Part shown: positions 41,104-50,249 of the stretch, one piece after another
Numbering within the stretch: the stretch's first letter is position 1
Layout: every line of letters begins with the position of its first letter
Assembly: GCA_023388055.1 (NCBI GenBank)
Contig: JAEWGW010000037.1
Coordinates: forward strand, 46,111-110,110
DNA: 64,000 bases
Direction of reading: 5' to 3'
Origin: Bacillota bacterium
GTDB taxonomy: Bacteria > Bacillota > Bacilli > Paenibacillales > NBRC-103111
Notes under the pieces: generated by a model
Told to the model about the DNA's origin: nothing
The model's input: the letters and a program-made list of their open reading frames with translations, nothing else
The model's database searches: none
Translations under genes and position numbers: made by a program

Positions 41104-42717
41104 CTACAGGCCCAGCCGGTCCCGGAATTCCTGGGGCGTCACCCCGTAATGCTGCTTGAACAGCTTGCTGAAATAAGGGGGGTTCTGAAAGCCAAGACGG
41201 CTGGCCAGCTCATAAATTTTGATGTCGGTGGTACGCAGGAGCATCCCTGCCTTCTCCATCCGGTAGCGGATGATAAAGTCGCTGATGTTCTCCTTCATCT
41301 CCTGCTTGTAGAGGGTGGATAAATAAACGGGATGCAGCCCCACATGATCGGCAATGGTCTGCAAAGAAACATCCCCGGCAATTTGGGCCTCGATAAACCG
41401 GTGGATCCGGGCGATCAGTTGGCCCTTGCTGTCCTTAAGATCCCGGAAGCTGGCCGCCTCCATGTTCCGCAGAGCATCCAGCGCCCATCCCCGCACCCGG
41501 CCGGGATGCCTGAACAGCCCGGGATCTGCTGTCAGCCCCGCCTCCCAGCCTGACATCTCCAGCAGAGTCTTCCCCTGAAGATGGGCCAAATACAGGAAGG
41601 CATTGGCCAGCGTATATACAATCTCCATCAGATGCTCCTCCGAGTCCAGCCTTCGCTCTTCCATCTCGGCGAACACCTGGTCCAGCTTAAACCGGGCATC
41701 GTCATACCGCCCCGCCTCCAGAAGCTGCTGGAAGCCCGGCGGGCTGTGCAGGGCCTGCAGGGATTTGGACTGGCTGCGCTGCTCCCCGCTCCGCAGGAGA
41801 CGGCCCTCCCCGCTGCGGGGCACCTTGCGGAACTCATTCAAGCCAACCCGGTAGGAATCCGCCAGCTCCTCCGGCAGCCGGAAGCCGCCGCTGACCCATA
41901 CCGAAACCTGCCCCTTCAGGAAATCGGACACCTTCTCCTGAAGCTCAAGCGCAGCGCTTTCGGCCAGGGACGCAGCTCCAACCGTATCCTCCGCCTCTTC
42001 CTTGGGCTGCAGCACAAACACCAGATAGTCGTTAGCGTCCTTGCAGGACCATACCCGGCAGCGTGATTCCAGCAGCTCGCCGGCAATATTCTGGACCGCG
42101 TACTCATACAAGGCCAAATCCCGGTCCCCGGATTGCCGGAACACCCCCTCCAGCCGGGCCAGAACCATAAAGCAGGGCGCCTCCGGCCGGAAGGACAGGC
42201 CATATTCCTCCATCCGCGCAGCCGGCTCCCGGACAGACAGCGCCGTCCCCGCCAGCAGCTCCTTCAACAGCCCGGCGCGCAGCATGGGCAAATGAGTGTG
42301 CAGGGTCCGCCTGGTTTTCTCCAGGGTGCCCTTCTCCGCTTCCTCAAGGCGGATGGCTTCCACAAGCTCCCCCACCTGGGCCAGCAAATCCTCATCCTTC
42401 ACCGGCTTCAGCAAATAGCTGGAAATCCCGTATTGGATAGCCTGCCGGGCATATTCGAATTCCCCGTAGCCGGAGAGGAGGATGCATTTAATCAAGGGGT
42501 ACTGCTCCCGGATGCAGCGGCACAGCTCCAGACCGTCCATACCCGGCATCCGGATATCCGTCACGACGATATCCACCTCCGTCCGCTTCAGCACCTCCAG
42601 GGCTGCAAGCCCGTTTTCCGCCTGATACACGCTGCCGATGCCCACACCTGCCCAGTCATTGTTCACCAAACTTTTCAGAATCACCGGCTCATCATCTACC
42701 AGCAGCAATTTGTTCAT
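41104..42717 (-). CDS. YesN-type response regulator
   Basis: This is a 537-residue DNA-binding response regulator. A receiver domain (LLLVDDEPVI, phosphoacceptor in VVTDIRMPGMDG, Lys in LLKPVKDEDL) is followed by a long middle region. The C-terminal AraC domain reads SLQTIADHVGLHPVYLSTLY ... LASRLGFQNPPYFSKLFKQH. Three ATGs follow one another after AGGAGGATC; the third (42717) has the best spacing. It overlaps the kinase gene by 26 bp. The adjacent CTTAA-box promoters are its likely targets. Confidence 0.93.
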   Translation of the reverse strand: MNKLLLVDDEPVILKSLVNNDWAGVGIGSVYQAENGLAALEVLKRTEVDIVVTDIRMPGMDGLELCRCIREQYPLIKCILLSGYGEFEYARQAIQYGISSYLLKPVKDEDLLAQVGELVEAIRLEEAEKGTLEKTRRTLHTHLPMLRAGLLKELLAGTALSVREPAARMEEYGLSFRPEAPCFMVLARLEGVFRQSGDRDLALYEYAVQNIAGELLESRCRVWSCKDANDYLVFVLQPKEEAEDTVGAASLAESAALELQEKVSDFLKGQVSVWVSGGFRLPEELADSYRVGLNEFRKVPRSGEGRLLRSGEQRSQSKSLQALHSPPGFQQLLEAGRYDDARFKLDQVFAEMEERRLDSEEHLMEIVYTLANAFLYLAHLQGKTLLEMSGWEAGLTADPGLFRHPGRVRGWALDALRNMEAASFRDLKDSKGQLIARIHRFIEAQIAGDVSLQTIADHVGLHPVYLSTLYKQEMKENISDFIIRYRMEKAGMLLRTTDIKIYELASRLGFQNPPYFSKLFKQHYGVTPQEFRDRLGL

Positions 42718-44449
42718 CATCATGATCCTCCTCCTCTTCCTTCCAACGCAGGATAACACGCAGACCGCCCAGCTCCTCCGACTTGTCCAGACTTATGCCT
42801 GCTCCCGCACCAAACCGTGAGCGCAGCCGCTGATGCACATTCCACAGGCCGCAGCCCGTTTCCGCATCCATGGGCCGCTCCAGGCTTTGCACCAGTTCCT
42901 GCAGGTCTTGCTCCTCCAGCCCCGCTCCACTGTCTTCTACGACCAGCAGGTTCCAGCCATTCTCCCGGAAGCCGGCAATCCGGACGGTTCCCCGGCCTGG
43001 TTTGGGCTCGATCCCGTGTTCGATAGCATTCTCCACCACCGGCTGCAGGATCAGCCTCATGATCGGCTCCGCCAACAGATCCGGGGGAACCTCGATGCGG
43101 TAATCCAGCCGCTCCAGCCGCAGAGCATAGATATTCAGGTAATGTCCCACCAGCTCCAGCTCCTCCCGGAGTGGGGGCAGCTGATTCTCCACACGGGTGG
43201 TGTAGCGGTAATAATCCGCCAGGTGGTAGGCCATCCGCTTGATGGTATCCGTCTCTCCCGCTTTGGCGCAGGCGGCGATGAAGGACAGGCTGTTATACAG
43301 GAAATGGGGATTAATCTGGGCTTGTAGCTGCTTGAGCGTTGCCAGCCGGGACCGGTTCTGCTCCTCGTACACGTGATGGATCAGATGCTGGATCTGGGTG
43401 CCCAGATCGTTAAACCGCAGCATCATGTAGTCGAATTCGTTATGGAATTTCTTCCGGATGCGGAAGGCATAATTGCCCCCTTCATACTGCTTCAGCCCCT
43501 TCACAATGGCGGATATGGGCTTTTGCACATGCAGATACAAGAGATAAGCTACGGCGAAGGCCAGCAGAATCAGAAAAGCCAGACTGAGATAAAACAGATT
43601 CCGGGCCTGGATAATTGGGGCATGGATGACGTTCAGGGGCACATAGTGGAACAAATAGGCGTCCAGAGAGGGCAGCTGCACATAGCTCAGATAGGCCTTC
43701 CGGCTGTCCTCCTCCATATTCCGGTGGCCGCTCTCCCCCAGCTGCTCCTGCATCAACTCCTTCCCCATCTCGCCGAACCGCGCGTCTCCGGCAGCTGTTC
43801 CGGCAATGGCCGCTCCTCCTTTGGTCAGCAAAAAGGACTGCCCAGCCGCCTCCGATTGGTACTGCTGCAGCATCCTGCGGATATTGTCCAGCCCGAAGCG
43901 GACCTCGTACACGGCGCTTGCCGTTTGGGGGCTGCTTTTGGAGAAATAGGGTTCCCAGATAAACAGCTGGTAATAGGGCTCCTCCAGGGGGTTATTCAAG
44001 CGGAAGGCCCATTTGCCGTTTTCGGAGCGGTCCAACAGCGCCTGATCATAGCTGTCTCCTGGGTTGGTGGACACCCGGTGCCCGACTGTGGGCCAATAGA
44101 TGGACAGATGGTTGGACCAGCTGCTGGAGAAGCTCTGCATATACAGCTTCTCCTTCACCTGCCGCTCGGTATTGATCATGGCGTAATAATCGCCCCGGAG
44201 CATGCTGGTCTGCAGCTCCAGCACCGATGAGTCCCGGATCAGCACGCTGGAGGACAGAGACAGCCGCTCCGCGTTGGCTTCAATCTGCTGCTTCAGAAAC
44301 TGGAGCTGACTGCTATTCTGCGCCGTAATCTGGTCATCGATCACCTTCAGGCTGGTCCTGTTGAAATAGGCGAACAGAATCACCACAGGCACCAGCAGCA
44401 TCAGCATCACCAGGTTCATTTTGACAAATATGGGCCGGTTTCTCCGCAT
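42692..44449 (-). CDS. YesM-type sensor histidine kinase
   Basis: The 585-residue membrane kinase has two membrane segments (about residues 11-30 and 285-305) around a large extracellular sensor. A HAMP-like stretch follows, then the His_kinase domain with QAQINPHFLYNSLSFIAACA (phosphorylated His) and an ATP-binding domain (VVENAIEHGIEPK, VEDSGAGLEEQDL, TGCGLWNVHQRL). The usual pairing is with YesN regulators beside sugar importers. ATG 44449 has GGGAGGG seven bases upstream. Confidence 0.94.
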   Translation of the reverse strand: MRRNRPIFVKMNLVMLMLLVPVVILFAYFNRTSLKVIDDQITAQNSSQLQFLKQQIEANAERLSLSSSVLIRDSSVLELQTSMLRGDYYAMINTERQVKEKLYMQSFSSSWSNHLSIYWPTVGHRVSTNPGDSYDQALLDRSENGKWAFRLNNPLEEPYYQLFIWEPYFSKSSPQTASAVYEVRFGLDNIRRMLQQYQSEAAGQSFLLTKGGAAIAGTAAGDARFGEMGKELMQEQLGESGHRNMEEDSRKAYLSYVQLPSLDAYLFHYVPLNVIHAPIIQARNLFYLSLAFLILLAFAVAYLLYLHVQKPISAIVKGLKQYEGGNYAFRIRKKFHNEFDYMMLRFNDLGTQIQHLIHHVYEEQNRSRLATLKQLQAQINPHFLYNSLSFIAACAKAGETDTIKRMAYHLADYYRYTTRVENQLPPLREELELVGHYLNIYALRLERLDYRIEVPPDLLAEPIMRLILQPVVENAIEHGIEPKPGRGTVRIAGFRENGWNLLVVEDSGAGLEEQDLQELVQSLERPMDAETGCGLWNVHQRLRSRFGAGAGISLDKSEELGGLRVILRWKEEEEDHDDEQIAAGR

Positions 44450-44491
44450 CCCGCTTCCCTCCCGCACCAAGCTTCACCACACCGTCCGGGT

Positions 44492-44556
44492 CTTAAGATA
44501 GTGATACCGATCTTAAAACCTTGTTCTATACACCGTTTCCCGGCCCGCCTTACAAT
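44492..44556 (+). promoter_or_regulatory. Regulated promoter of the permease pair: tandem CTTAA boxes
   Basis: CTTAAG (44492), CTTAAAA (44512, 20 bp on), ten bases to TACACC (44529-44534), 16 bp to TACAAT (44551-44556). Same order of elements as the receptor and foldase promoters, without the cre site. The boxes may also serve the divergent kinase gene. Confidence 0.55.
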
Positions 44557-44591
44557 GGGAACTACAGAGGAATCCACAAGGAGGAGCCGAA

Positions 44592-45539
44592 ATGAGGAAA
44601 ACCGATATTGCACCATTATACGGGGTTGGAAGCGTTTTAAAAAGGAAAATTATTGCGCGTCGTTATAAAAATTGGAGATTGCATCTGATGCTGCTCCCCG
44701 CTGTTCTGACTGCACTGATCTTCAGCTACGCACCCATGCCCGGCATTGTAATGGCCTTTCAGAACTTCAAACCCTGGCTGGGCATCCAGGGCTCGGAATG
44801 GGTGGGGTTGGATAATTTCAAGCTGATCTTCACCATGAAGGATTCGGTACAGGTGATCTGGAACACCCTGTCCATCTCCGTGCTCAAAATCTTCTTCGGC
44901 CTAACGGTGCCGGTTACCTTCGCCTTACTGCTGAACGAGATCCGGGCCATGAAGCTGAAGCGCTCCATCCAGACCATGGTCTATCTGCCCCACTTTATGT
45001 CCTGGGTCATTCTGGGCGGCATTCTCCTGGATCTGCTCTCCCTGGACGGGCTGCTGAACCGGGCGCTGATCTTTTTCCGGCTGGAGCCCATCCTGTTCCT
45101 GGGAGACGGCTTCTGGTTCCGGGTGACGGTGATTGTCAGCGACCAGTGGAAGGAGTTCGGCTTCTCAGCCATCGTCTTCCTGGCGGCCCTTGCGGGAATC
45201 AATCCCGACCTGTACGAAGCCTCCGAAATCGACGGCGCCGGGCGCTGGAAGCAAACGCTCCATATTACCCTGCCGTCTCTGCTGCCCATTATGAGCGTGG
45301 TGTTCACCCTGTCCCTGGGCAATATCCTCAATGCCAACTTCGACCAGATCTATAACCTGATCAATCCGCTGGTGCTCCAGCAGGGGGATATCATCGACAC
45401 CTATGTCTTCCGCAACTTCCAGGGCGGCCAGTACAGTCTGGCGGCGGCAGTGGGCCTGTTCAAATCCGTGGTAGGTTTCATCCTCATCAGCGGCGGCTAT
45501 TACTGCGCCTACAAGTGGACGGATTACCGGGTATTCTGA
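44592..45539 (+). CDS. Sugar ABC transporter permease, LplB type (second locus)
   Basis: The 315-residue permease has six segments and starts with the basic tail RRYKNWRLHLMLLPAVLTAL. Its EAA loop is YEASEIDGAGRWKQTLHITL. ATG 44592 follows AAGGAGGAG. It pairs with the next gene and with the lipoprotein receptor encoded on the other side of the two-component genes. Confidence 0.92.
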   Translation: MRKTDIAPLYGVGSVLKRKIIARRYKNWRLHLMLLPAVLTALIFSYAPMPGIVMAFQNFKPWLGIQGSEWVGLDNFKLIFTMKDSVQVIWNTLSISVLKIFFGLTVPVTFALLLNEIRAMKLKRSIQTMVYLPHFMSWVILGGILLDLLSLDGLLNRALIFFRLEPILFLGDGFWFRVTVIVSDQWKEFGFSAIVFLAALAGINPDLYEASEIDGAGRWKQTLHITLPSLLPIMSVVFTLSLGNILNANFDQIYNLINPLVLQQGDIIDTYVFRNFQGGQYSLAAAVGLFKSVVGFILISGGYYCAYKWTDYRVF

Positions 45540-45569
45540 CGGAACGACAAAACAAGGAGGCAGGTTGCC

Positions 45570-46448
45570 ATGTACCACAAAAATTCAACCTATCGGATTT
45601 TCTACGGCTTCAATATTTTCCTTCTGCTGCTGGTTTCAGTGCTCTGTGTCCTGCCGATTCTGCATATCTTCGCCGTTTCCCTCAGCGGCAAATCCGCTGC
45701 CGAGGGCAATCTGGTTACCTTTTTCCCCATCGACTTCAATCTGGACAGCTATACCGAAACCCTGAAGAACGGAAACTTTATCAGTGCGATTCGCATTTCT
45801 GTACTCCGGGCCTTAATCGGCACCGGGATGGCTATGATGGTCACCATCCTGACGGCCTTCCCCCTGTCCCGCAACAGCAGGGAATTCGCCCCACGGAACC
45901 GATACGTCTGGTTTTTCCTGATCATCATGATCTTCCATGCCGGCCTGATTCCGAGTTACCTCCTGATCCAGAAAATCCATCTGATCGGCTCCTTCTGGGT
46001 TTACATCCTGCCCCATCTGCTGAGTGTCTGGAATGTGATTCTGATGATGAACTTCTTCCGGACCATCCCGAAGGAGCTGGATGAAGCGGCCATTGTGGAC
46101 GGGGCCTCCTCCTTCCGAATATTGGCCTCCGTGTACCTGCCCATCTCCATGCCGGCCATCGCCACCATCTCGCTGTTTTCCATGGTGGGCCACTGGAACA
46201 ACTGGTTCGACGGCATGCTGTACATGCGTTCGCCGGAGCAATGGCCGTTGGCTACCCTCCTGCAGACCATTGTGGTGGCGCTGGATCTAAGCAAGGCGGG
46301 GATCAACTACGAGGACCTGCAGCAGCTCTCCAACCGGAGCCTCAAGGCCGCTCAAATCTTCATCGCCATGCTGCCTATCCTGGCCGTGTACCCGTTCCTC
46401 CAGCGATATTTCGTCAAAGGGATGGTGTTGGGGGCGGTTAAGGAATAG
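45570..46448 (+). CDS. Sugar ABC transporter permease, YtcP type (second locus)
   Basis: The 292-residue partner permease has six segments, EAA loop LDEAAIVDGASSFRILASVY, and the C-terminal VKGMVLGAVKE typical of YtcP. It starts 30 bp after its partner with AAGGAGG upstream and ends at a strong terminator. No ATPase gene is present in the locus. Confidence 0.93.
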   Translation: MYHKNSTYRIFYGFNIFLLLLVSVLCVLPILHIFAVSLSGKSAAEGNLVTFFPIDFNLDSYTETLKNGNFISAIRISVLRALIGTGMAMMVTILTAFPLSRNSREFAPRNRYVWFFLIIMIFHAGLIPSYLLIQKIHLIGSFWVYILPHLLSVWNVILMMNFFRTIPKELDEAAIVDGASSFRILASVYLPISMPAIATISLFSMVGHWNNWFDGMLYMRSPEQWPLATLLQTIVVALDLSKAGINYEDLQQLSNRSLKAAQIFIAMLPILAVYPFLQRYFVKGMVLGAVKE

Positions 46449-46473
46449 GTTTGATGAAGCTGCAGATCAAAAT

Positions 46474-46527
46474 AAGCCCAAAGGCAGGAACGGTGATGGT
46501 TCCGGCGCTTTGGGCTTTCCTTTTTTT
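46474..46527 (+). terminator. Terminator of the permease operon
   Basis: AAGCCCAAAG/CTTTGGGCTT with an inner GGAAC/GTTCC stem, followed by a run of T. Confidence 0.85.
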
Positions 46528-46536
46528 CAACAGATT

Positions 46537-46914
46537 TCATTGATCCTTTGGCCAACAACGAAAACAGATGATATTGCCATCCGGGTCTCGAAAATGTACT
46601 GCTTTGGCTCCCCATGGATATGTCCTCGGCCCCGCTACAATTTCAACGCCTAATTCCTTCAGCTTTATGACTTCATTATCAATAATTTCGAGATTGAATC
46701 CGATGGTCATTTTACCAGTCCCGTTATATTGGCCGAAATGAAATCCCATATCTGATTCTGCTGCTTTTTGGGAGTATAGGGTGATCCGTAGTGATCCAAC
46801 TTCAAATTGAGTATGCGTTTCGTTTCTCTCGATAGAAATACCAAATAGTTGTTCATAGAAATTTGCGAGCTTTAGTACATCCTCTGTAATGAAAGTAATG
46901 TCGGTAAAAACCAC
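46537..46914 (-). CDS. VOC (glyoxalase/bleomycin-resistance fold) protein
   Basis: The 125-residue protein shows the two beta-alpha-beta repeats of the family: ITEDVLKLANFYEQLFGI, then GFNLEIIDNEVIKLKELGVE and the closing FRDPDGNIICFRCW. Metal ligands of true glyoxalases cannot be assigned with confidence. GTG 46914 follows AAAGGGGAG. The gene and its upstream region are visibly richer in A/T than the neighbours, which may mean recent acquisition. TTGTTT-17-TTAAAT lies upstream as a candidate promoter. Confidence 0.8.
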   Translation of the reverse strand: MVFTDITFITEDVLKLANFYEQLFGISIERNETHTQFEVGSLRITLYSQKAAESDMGFHFGQYNGTGKMTIGFNLEIIDNEVIKLKELGVEIVAGPRTYPWGAKAVHFRDPDGNIICFRCWPKDQ

Positions 46915-47052
46915 TTTAAGCTCCCCTTTACAACGTTTTTTGATACGGCATCTACCATAGCATTTAATCTTGTAATTGCAGGAAAAACAATACGAAAGTA
47001 TGGATAAAAACCGAACTTTGCGGCAAACGGATGAAAAGGCTTACCTGAAGGC

Positions 47053-47082
47053 TTGACAGCACCAAAAACCGGGCCATACAAT
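47053..47082 (+). promoter_or_regulatory. Promoter of the NitT/TauT-type ABC operon
   Basis: TTGACA (47053), 18 bp, TACAAT (47077). A leader of about 85 nt follows, in which I recognise no riboswitch. Confidence 0.65.
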
Positions 47083-47174
47083 GAGACTGATTTTCACTGA
47101 AATGGCAGCCTCTGGAGACACGTTTTTGGTCAGGCAGCCACATGGGTTTACCATCTACTTTTGGGGGGAACAAC

Positions 47175-48257
47175 ATGAACCGAATTTGCAAGCAGGCATT
47201 ATCTGCCTTATTGGGCATAGTCCTGGTTATGAATCTGTCCGGCTGCGGCGGGGATAACGGGTCAGCTTCATCCGTGGCTTCAACTGCTCCAGCGGCCGTA
47301 TCCGCAGCAGCTTCTCCATCAGCGGCGTCTACTGCTAAACCCGGCACCGCACCGGCTGCAAAGGCCAAGCTGAAGGTTGGCGCACTGAAGGGACCAACAG
47401 GCATGGGTATGGCCCAACTGATGGAGCAGGAAACGCTGGGCACAGCGTCGGCAGACTATGAATTTACCCTGTTGGACAGCCCCGACGATATGACCGCCAA
47501 GATTATTAACGGTGAGCTGGATGCCGCCGCGATTCCCACCAATCTGGCCCTCACCCTCTATAACAAAACAGGAGGGGCCATCCAGTTGGCCGCAGTGAAT
47601 ACTTTAGGGGTCCTGTACGTGCTGGAGAAAGGAAACACCATCACCTCCATTGCCGACTTGAAGGGCAAAATCGTGTATACCAGCGGCAAAGGGGCTACTC
47701 CGGATTTTGCTTTCCGCTATATATTGAAGCAGAACGGGCTTGATCCCGAGAAGGATGTTACGCTGGATTACAAGCTCCAGCAGAGCGAGCTGGCGGCAGC
47801 TGCCGCTTCCGGGGACGCCCCCATCGCCCTGCTTCCCCAGCCGCATGTGACCACCGCTATGCTGAAGAACCCGGACCTGCGAATCGCCTTGGACGTAACC
47901 AAGGAGTGGGAAAAAGCCGCCGGTGCAGGCAGCCAGTTAGCCATGGGCAGCCTGGTGGTGCAGAAAAAAACCGTTGCCGCCCAGCCGGATGCGGTGAAGG
48001 CCTTCCTGGCCGAGTACAAAACCTCTGCCGATTTCGTCAACAAGGACAGCGCTAAAGCCTCCGAGCTGATCGCCAAATATGCCATTTTGCCCAATGCGGC
48101 AGTGGCGCTGAAGGCTATTCCCTTCTCCAACATCACCTATATCGAGGCTCAGGACGCCAAACCGATGCTCAACCAGTTCTATAAGGTGCTTTTCGATTTT
48201 GAACCCAAGTCCGTAGGAGGCAAGCTGGCGGATGAAGGCTTCTATTACTCCAAATAA
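47175..48257 (+). CDS. ABC transporter substrate-binding lipoprotein, NitT/TauT type
   Basis: The 360-residue receptor has a signal peptide ending LSGC, then a long Ser/Ala/Pro/Thr linker (about residues 25-60). The binding domain starts LKVGALKGPTGMGMAQLM and has DMTAKIINGELDAAAIPTNL and the late TSGKGATPDFAFRYILKQNG. This is the layout of receptors for sulfonates, nitrate or thiamine precursors. The substrate cannot be told from sequence. The start follows GGGGGG by six bases. Confidence 0.82.
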   Translation: MNRICKQALSALLGIVLVMNLSGCGGDNGSASSVASTAPAAVSAAASPSAASTAKPGTAPAAKAKLKVGALKGPTGMGMAQLMEQETLGTASADYEFTLLDSPDDMTAKIINGELDAAAIPTNLALTLYNKTGGAIQLAAVNTLGVLYVLEKGNTITSIADLKGKIVYTSGKGATPDFAFRYILKQNGLDPEKDVTLDYKLQQSELAAAAASGDAPIALLPQPHVTTAMLKNPDLRIALDVTKEWEKAAGAGSQLAMGSLVVQKKTVAAQPDAVKAFLAEYKTSADFVNKDSAKASELIAKYAILPNAAVALKAIPFSNITYIEAQDAKPMLNQFYKVLFDFEPKSVGGKLADEGFYYSK

Positions 48258-49056
48258 AGAATCGGCTGACGGGAGACGCAGTACAGGCTCACTCCGGATG
48301 GGGCTTCTTAAAAAGGCTGCGGTGCTGGTTTTTTGGCTGCTGGTCTGGCAGCTGGCTTATTGGGCCGTGGACCGGGAGCTGTACCTGCCTGCCCCTCTTA
48401 CTGTTCTTCATCGGTTAGCCGGGCTGGTCCGTCTGAAAGCCTTCTGGATGGATACATTATGGTCTGTGCTGCGTGTGGCGGAAGGGTTTCTGTTGGCGCT
48501 TGTTATGGCTGTTCTGCTGGGTGTGGCGTCGGGGCTCAGCCGGCTGGTGCATGCTCTCATCAGTCCGTTGGTTACGGCCATAAAAGCAACTCCGGTAATG
48601 TCCTTCATCATGATCGCATTGTTCTGGTTTTCCTCCGGCCAGGTCCCGGTGTTTATCTGCTTTCTGATGTGCTTTCCCATTGTCTGGACCCCCATGGTGG
48701 AGGGTTTCCGCAATGTGGACGGGCAGCTGCTGGAGATGTCCAGGGTTTTCCGCGTTCGGCTTTGGGTGCGTATCCGGCGGTTGTACATTCCTTCACTGCT
48801 GCCCTTCTTCACACCTGCCTGTCTTAACGCGCTGGGCTACGGCTGGAAGGTTGGCGTCGCTGCAGAGGTATTGAGCCACCCGGCCAGATCCATCGGCAGC
48901 CATTTGTATGAGGCCAAAGCCTACTTGGATTCGGCGGAGCTGTTTGCCTGGACAGTGGTGGTTATTGCGCTCAGCATGGGATTTGAACGGCTGTTCACCC
49001 TGCTGATCCGCCGGCTTCCCGCCGGCAATAGGGAGGTGGCAAGACCGGATGCTTAG
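48232..49056 (+). CDS. ABC transporter permease, NitT/TauT type
   Basis: The 274-residue SsuC/TauC-like permease has about six membrane segments and the conserved cytoplasmic stretch MVEGFRNVDGQLLEMSRVFR with the ATPase contact. ATG 48232 overlaps the receptor gene by 26 bp and has GGAGG eleven bases upstream. ATG 48298 (MGLLKKAAVL), just before the first membrane segment, is possible but lacks a ribosome site. Confidence 0.9.
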   Translation: MKASITPNKESADGRRSTGSLRMGLLKKAAVLVFWLLVWQLAYWAVDRELYLPAPLTVLHRLAGLVRLKAFWMDTLWSVLRVAEGFLLALVMAVLLGVASGLSRLVHALISPLVTAIKATPVMSFIMIALFWFSSGQVPVFICFLMCFPIVWTPMVEGFRNVDGQLLEMSRVFRVRLWVRIRRLYIPSLLPFFTPACLNALGYGWKVGVAAEVLSHPARSIGSHLYEAKAYLDSAELFAWTVVVIALSMGFERLFTLLIRRLPAGNREVARPDA

Positions 49057-49798
49057 TATCGAGGGGATTGCAAAAGCATATGCCGGCTTCCAGGTACTGG
49101 AGGATTTCTCCCTGGAGCTGGAGGAAGGACAGATTCATTGCCTGTTCGGTCCCTCCGGCTGCGGCAAAACCACCCTCCTGCGAATGCTGGCTGGGCTGAC
49201 TGACCCCGATGCGGGCAGTATCCGGTTGCCGCAGGAGGAGCTCCGTTGTGCAATGGTGTTTCAGGAGGACCGGCTGCTGCCATGGTTAACGGTTCGGGAC
49301 AACATTGCGTATGCGGTGGAAAGCCGGCTGGGCCGGACTGCCGCCTTGATGGAGGCGGACCGCTGCGGGAAACAGGTGGGCTTGGGTGAATTTCTTAACG
49401 CCTTGCCAAGCCAACTGAGTGGAGGTATGCAGCGGCGGTTGGCCATAGCCCGGGCACTGGTCTGTCAGGCGGAGCTGCTTTTCCTGGATGAACCCTTCAA
49501 GGGGCTGGACTATGCACTGAAGCAGGAGCTGATGGGGCTGGTGCGGGAGGAGTGCCGCCGTACGGGGCAGACGGTCCTGCTGGTCACTCATGACCCCGAG
49601 GAGGCCTATTATCTCGCGGACCGGGTCTATATAATGGAAGGCCCGCCGCTGTTGGCGGCCAAGGAGCTGGATGTGGCTGCTTTCCGCCGGGAGGCTGTTG
49701 GAGCAGATGAACATGCAGGTGAACATTCAGATGACGGCGCCGCCCTGCAGCGCTTCCGTGTTCTGCTGACCCAACCTGGGAGGATGGGCACCAACTAG
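49049..49798 (+). CDS. ABC transporter ATPase, NitT/TauT type
   Basis: The 249-residue ATPase has Walker A GPSGCGKTT, signature LSGGMQRRLAIARAL, Walker B LLFLDEPFKGLD and switch His in LVTHDPEEA. It overlaps the permease gene by 8 bp, completing a receptor-permease-ATPase operon. No terminator is seen immediately after it. Confidence 0.94.
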   Translation: MLSIEGIAKAYAGFQVLEDFSLELEEGQIHCLFGPSGCGKTTLLRMLAGLTDPDAGSIRLPQEELRCAMVFQEDRLLPWLTVRDNIAYAVESRLGRTAALMEADRCGKQVGLGEFLNALPSQLSGGMQRRLAIARALVCQAELLFLDEPFKGLDYALKQELMGLVREECRRTGQTVLLVTHDPEEAYYLADRVYIMEGPPLLAAKELDVAAFRREAVGADEHAGEHSDDGAALQRFRVLLTQPGRMGTN

Positions 49799-49829
49799 AT
49801 TTTGCTGGTGAACCCAGGCGCTCCTCTAC

Positions 49830-49922
49830 CTTACTGAGAGACCGCACGGCGGTTATCCTTGCTCACTGATTCGCGCGGTGGTTTCCCACTAGCTTACTGA
49901 TGCAACACGTTTCGCTGCTAGC
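49830..49922 (+). repeat. Three degenerate 31-bp direct repeats
   Basis: Units start at 49830, 49862 and 49893 with CTTACTGA, CTCACTGA and CTTACTGA. The first two also share a GGTTNTCC-like segment and the last two end in CTAG. They run up to within 10 bp of repeat module C. Confidence 0.6.
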
Positions 49923-49931
49923 CTCTCCCCG

Positions 49932-50116
49932 CTAACGGACCAACGTTCCTCTATTTAGCTAAAAAGACCGTTTTTGCGCCACTTACGGACACAGGGGCCG
50001 CTAAGTGGCGTCAAACCGCCGGTTTCAGCCACTATGGGAGCAGATAACGAACCTACGGTCCGCGAAATCGTCAAAAGTGTGTTTTTCAGCAGAATAACGG
50101 ATTCTCAGTCCGTTCG
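49932..50116. repeat. Four-unit palindromic repeat module C (185 bp)
   Basis: Forward units start at 49932 and 49982; reverse units start at 50066 and 50116. Unit starts are CTAACGGAC, CTTACGGAC, TTCGCGGAC and CGAACGGAC, and three have TTATT or CTATTT near position 20. Each can form a hairpin in its first 24 bases. Geometry is identical to modules A and B. Confidence 0.75.
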
Positions 50117-50170
50117 GTTACGGTTACCATTACAGATCCATTGCTTAACCTCATACTGAACAGACCAAAT

Positions 50171-50199
50171 ACCCGAGGAAGCCATAACGGTCCTCGGGT
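50171..50199. terminator. Hairpin, possible terminator
   Basis: ACCCGAGG/CCTCGGGT with a 13-nt loop, followed on the plus strand by TTT. It may end the plus-strand ABC operon, but it is 370 bp away from it. Confidence 0.4.
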
Positions 50200-50249
50200 T
50201 TTGACGCCACCGTCCCCCGGATAAGTGAACGGATATGCAGGTGCCGGGC

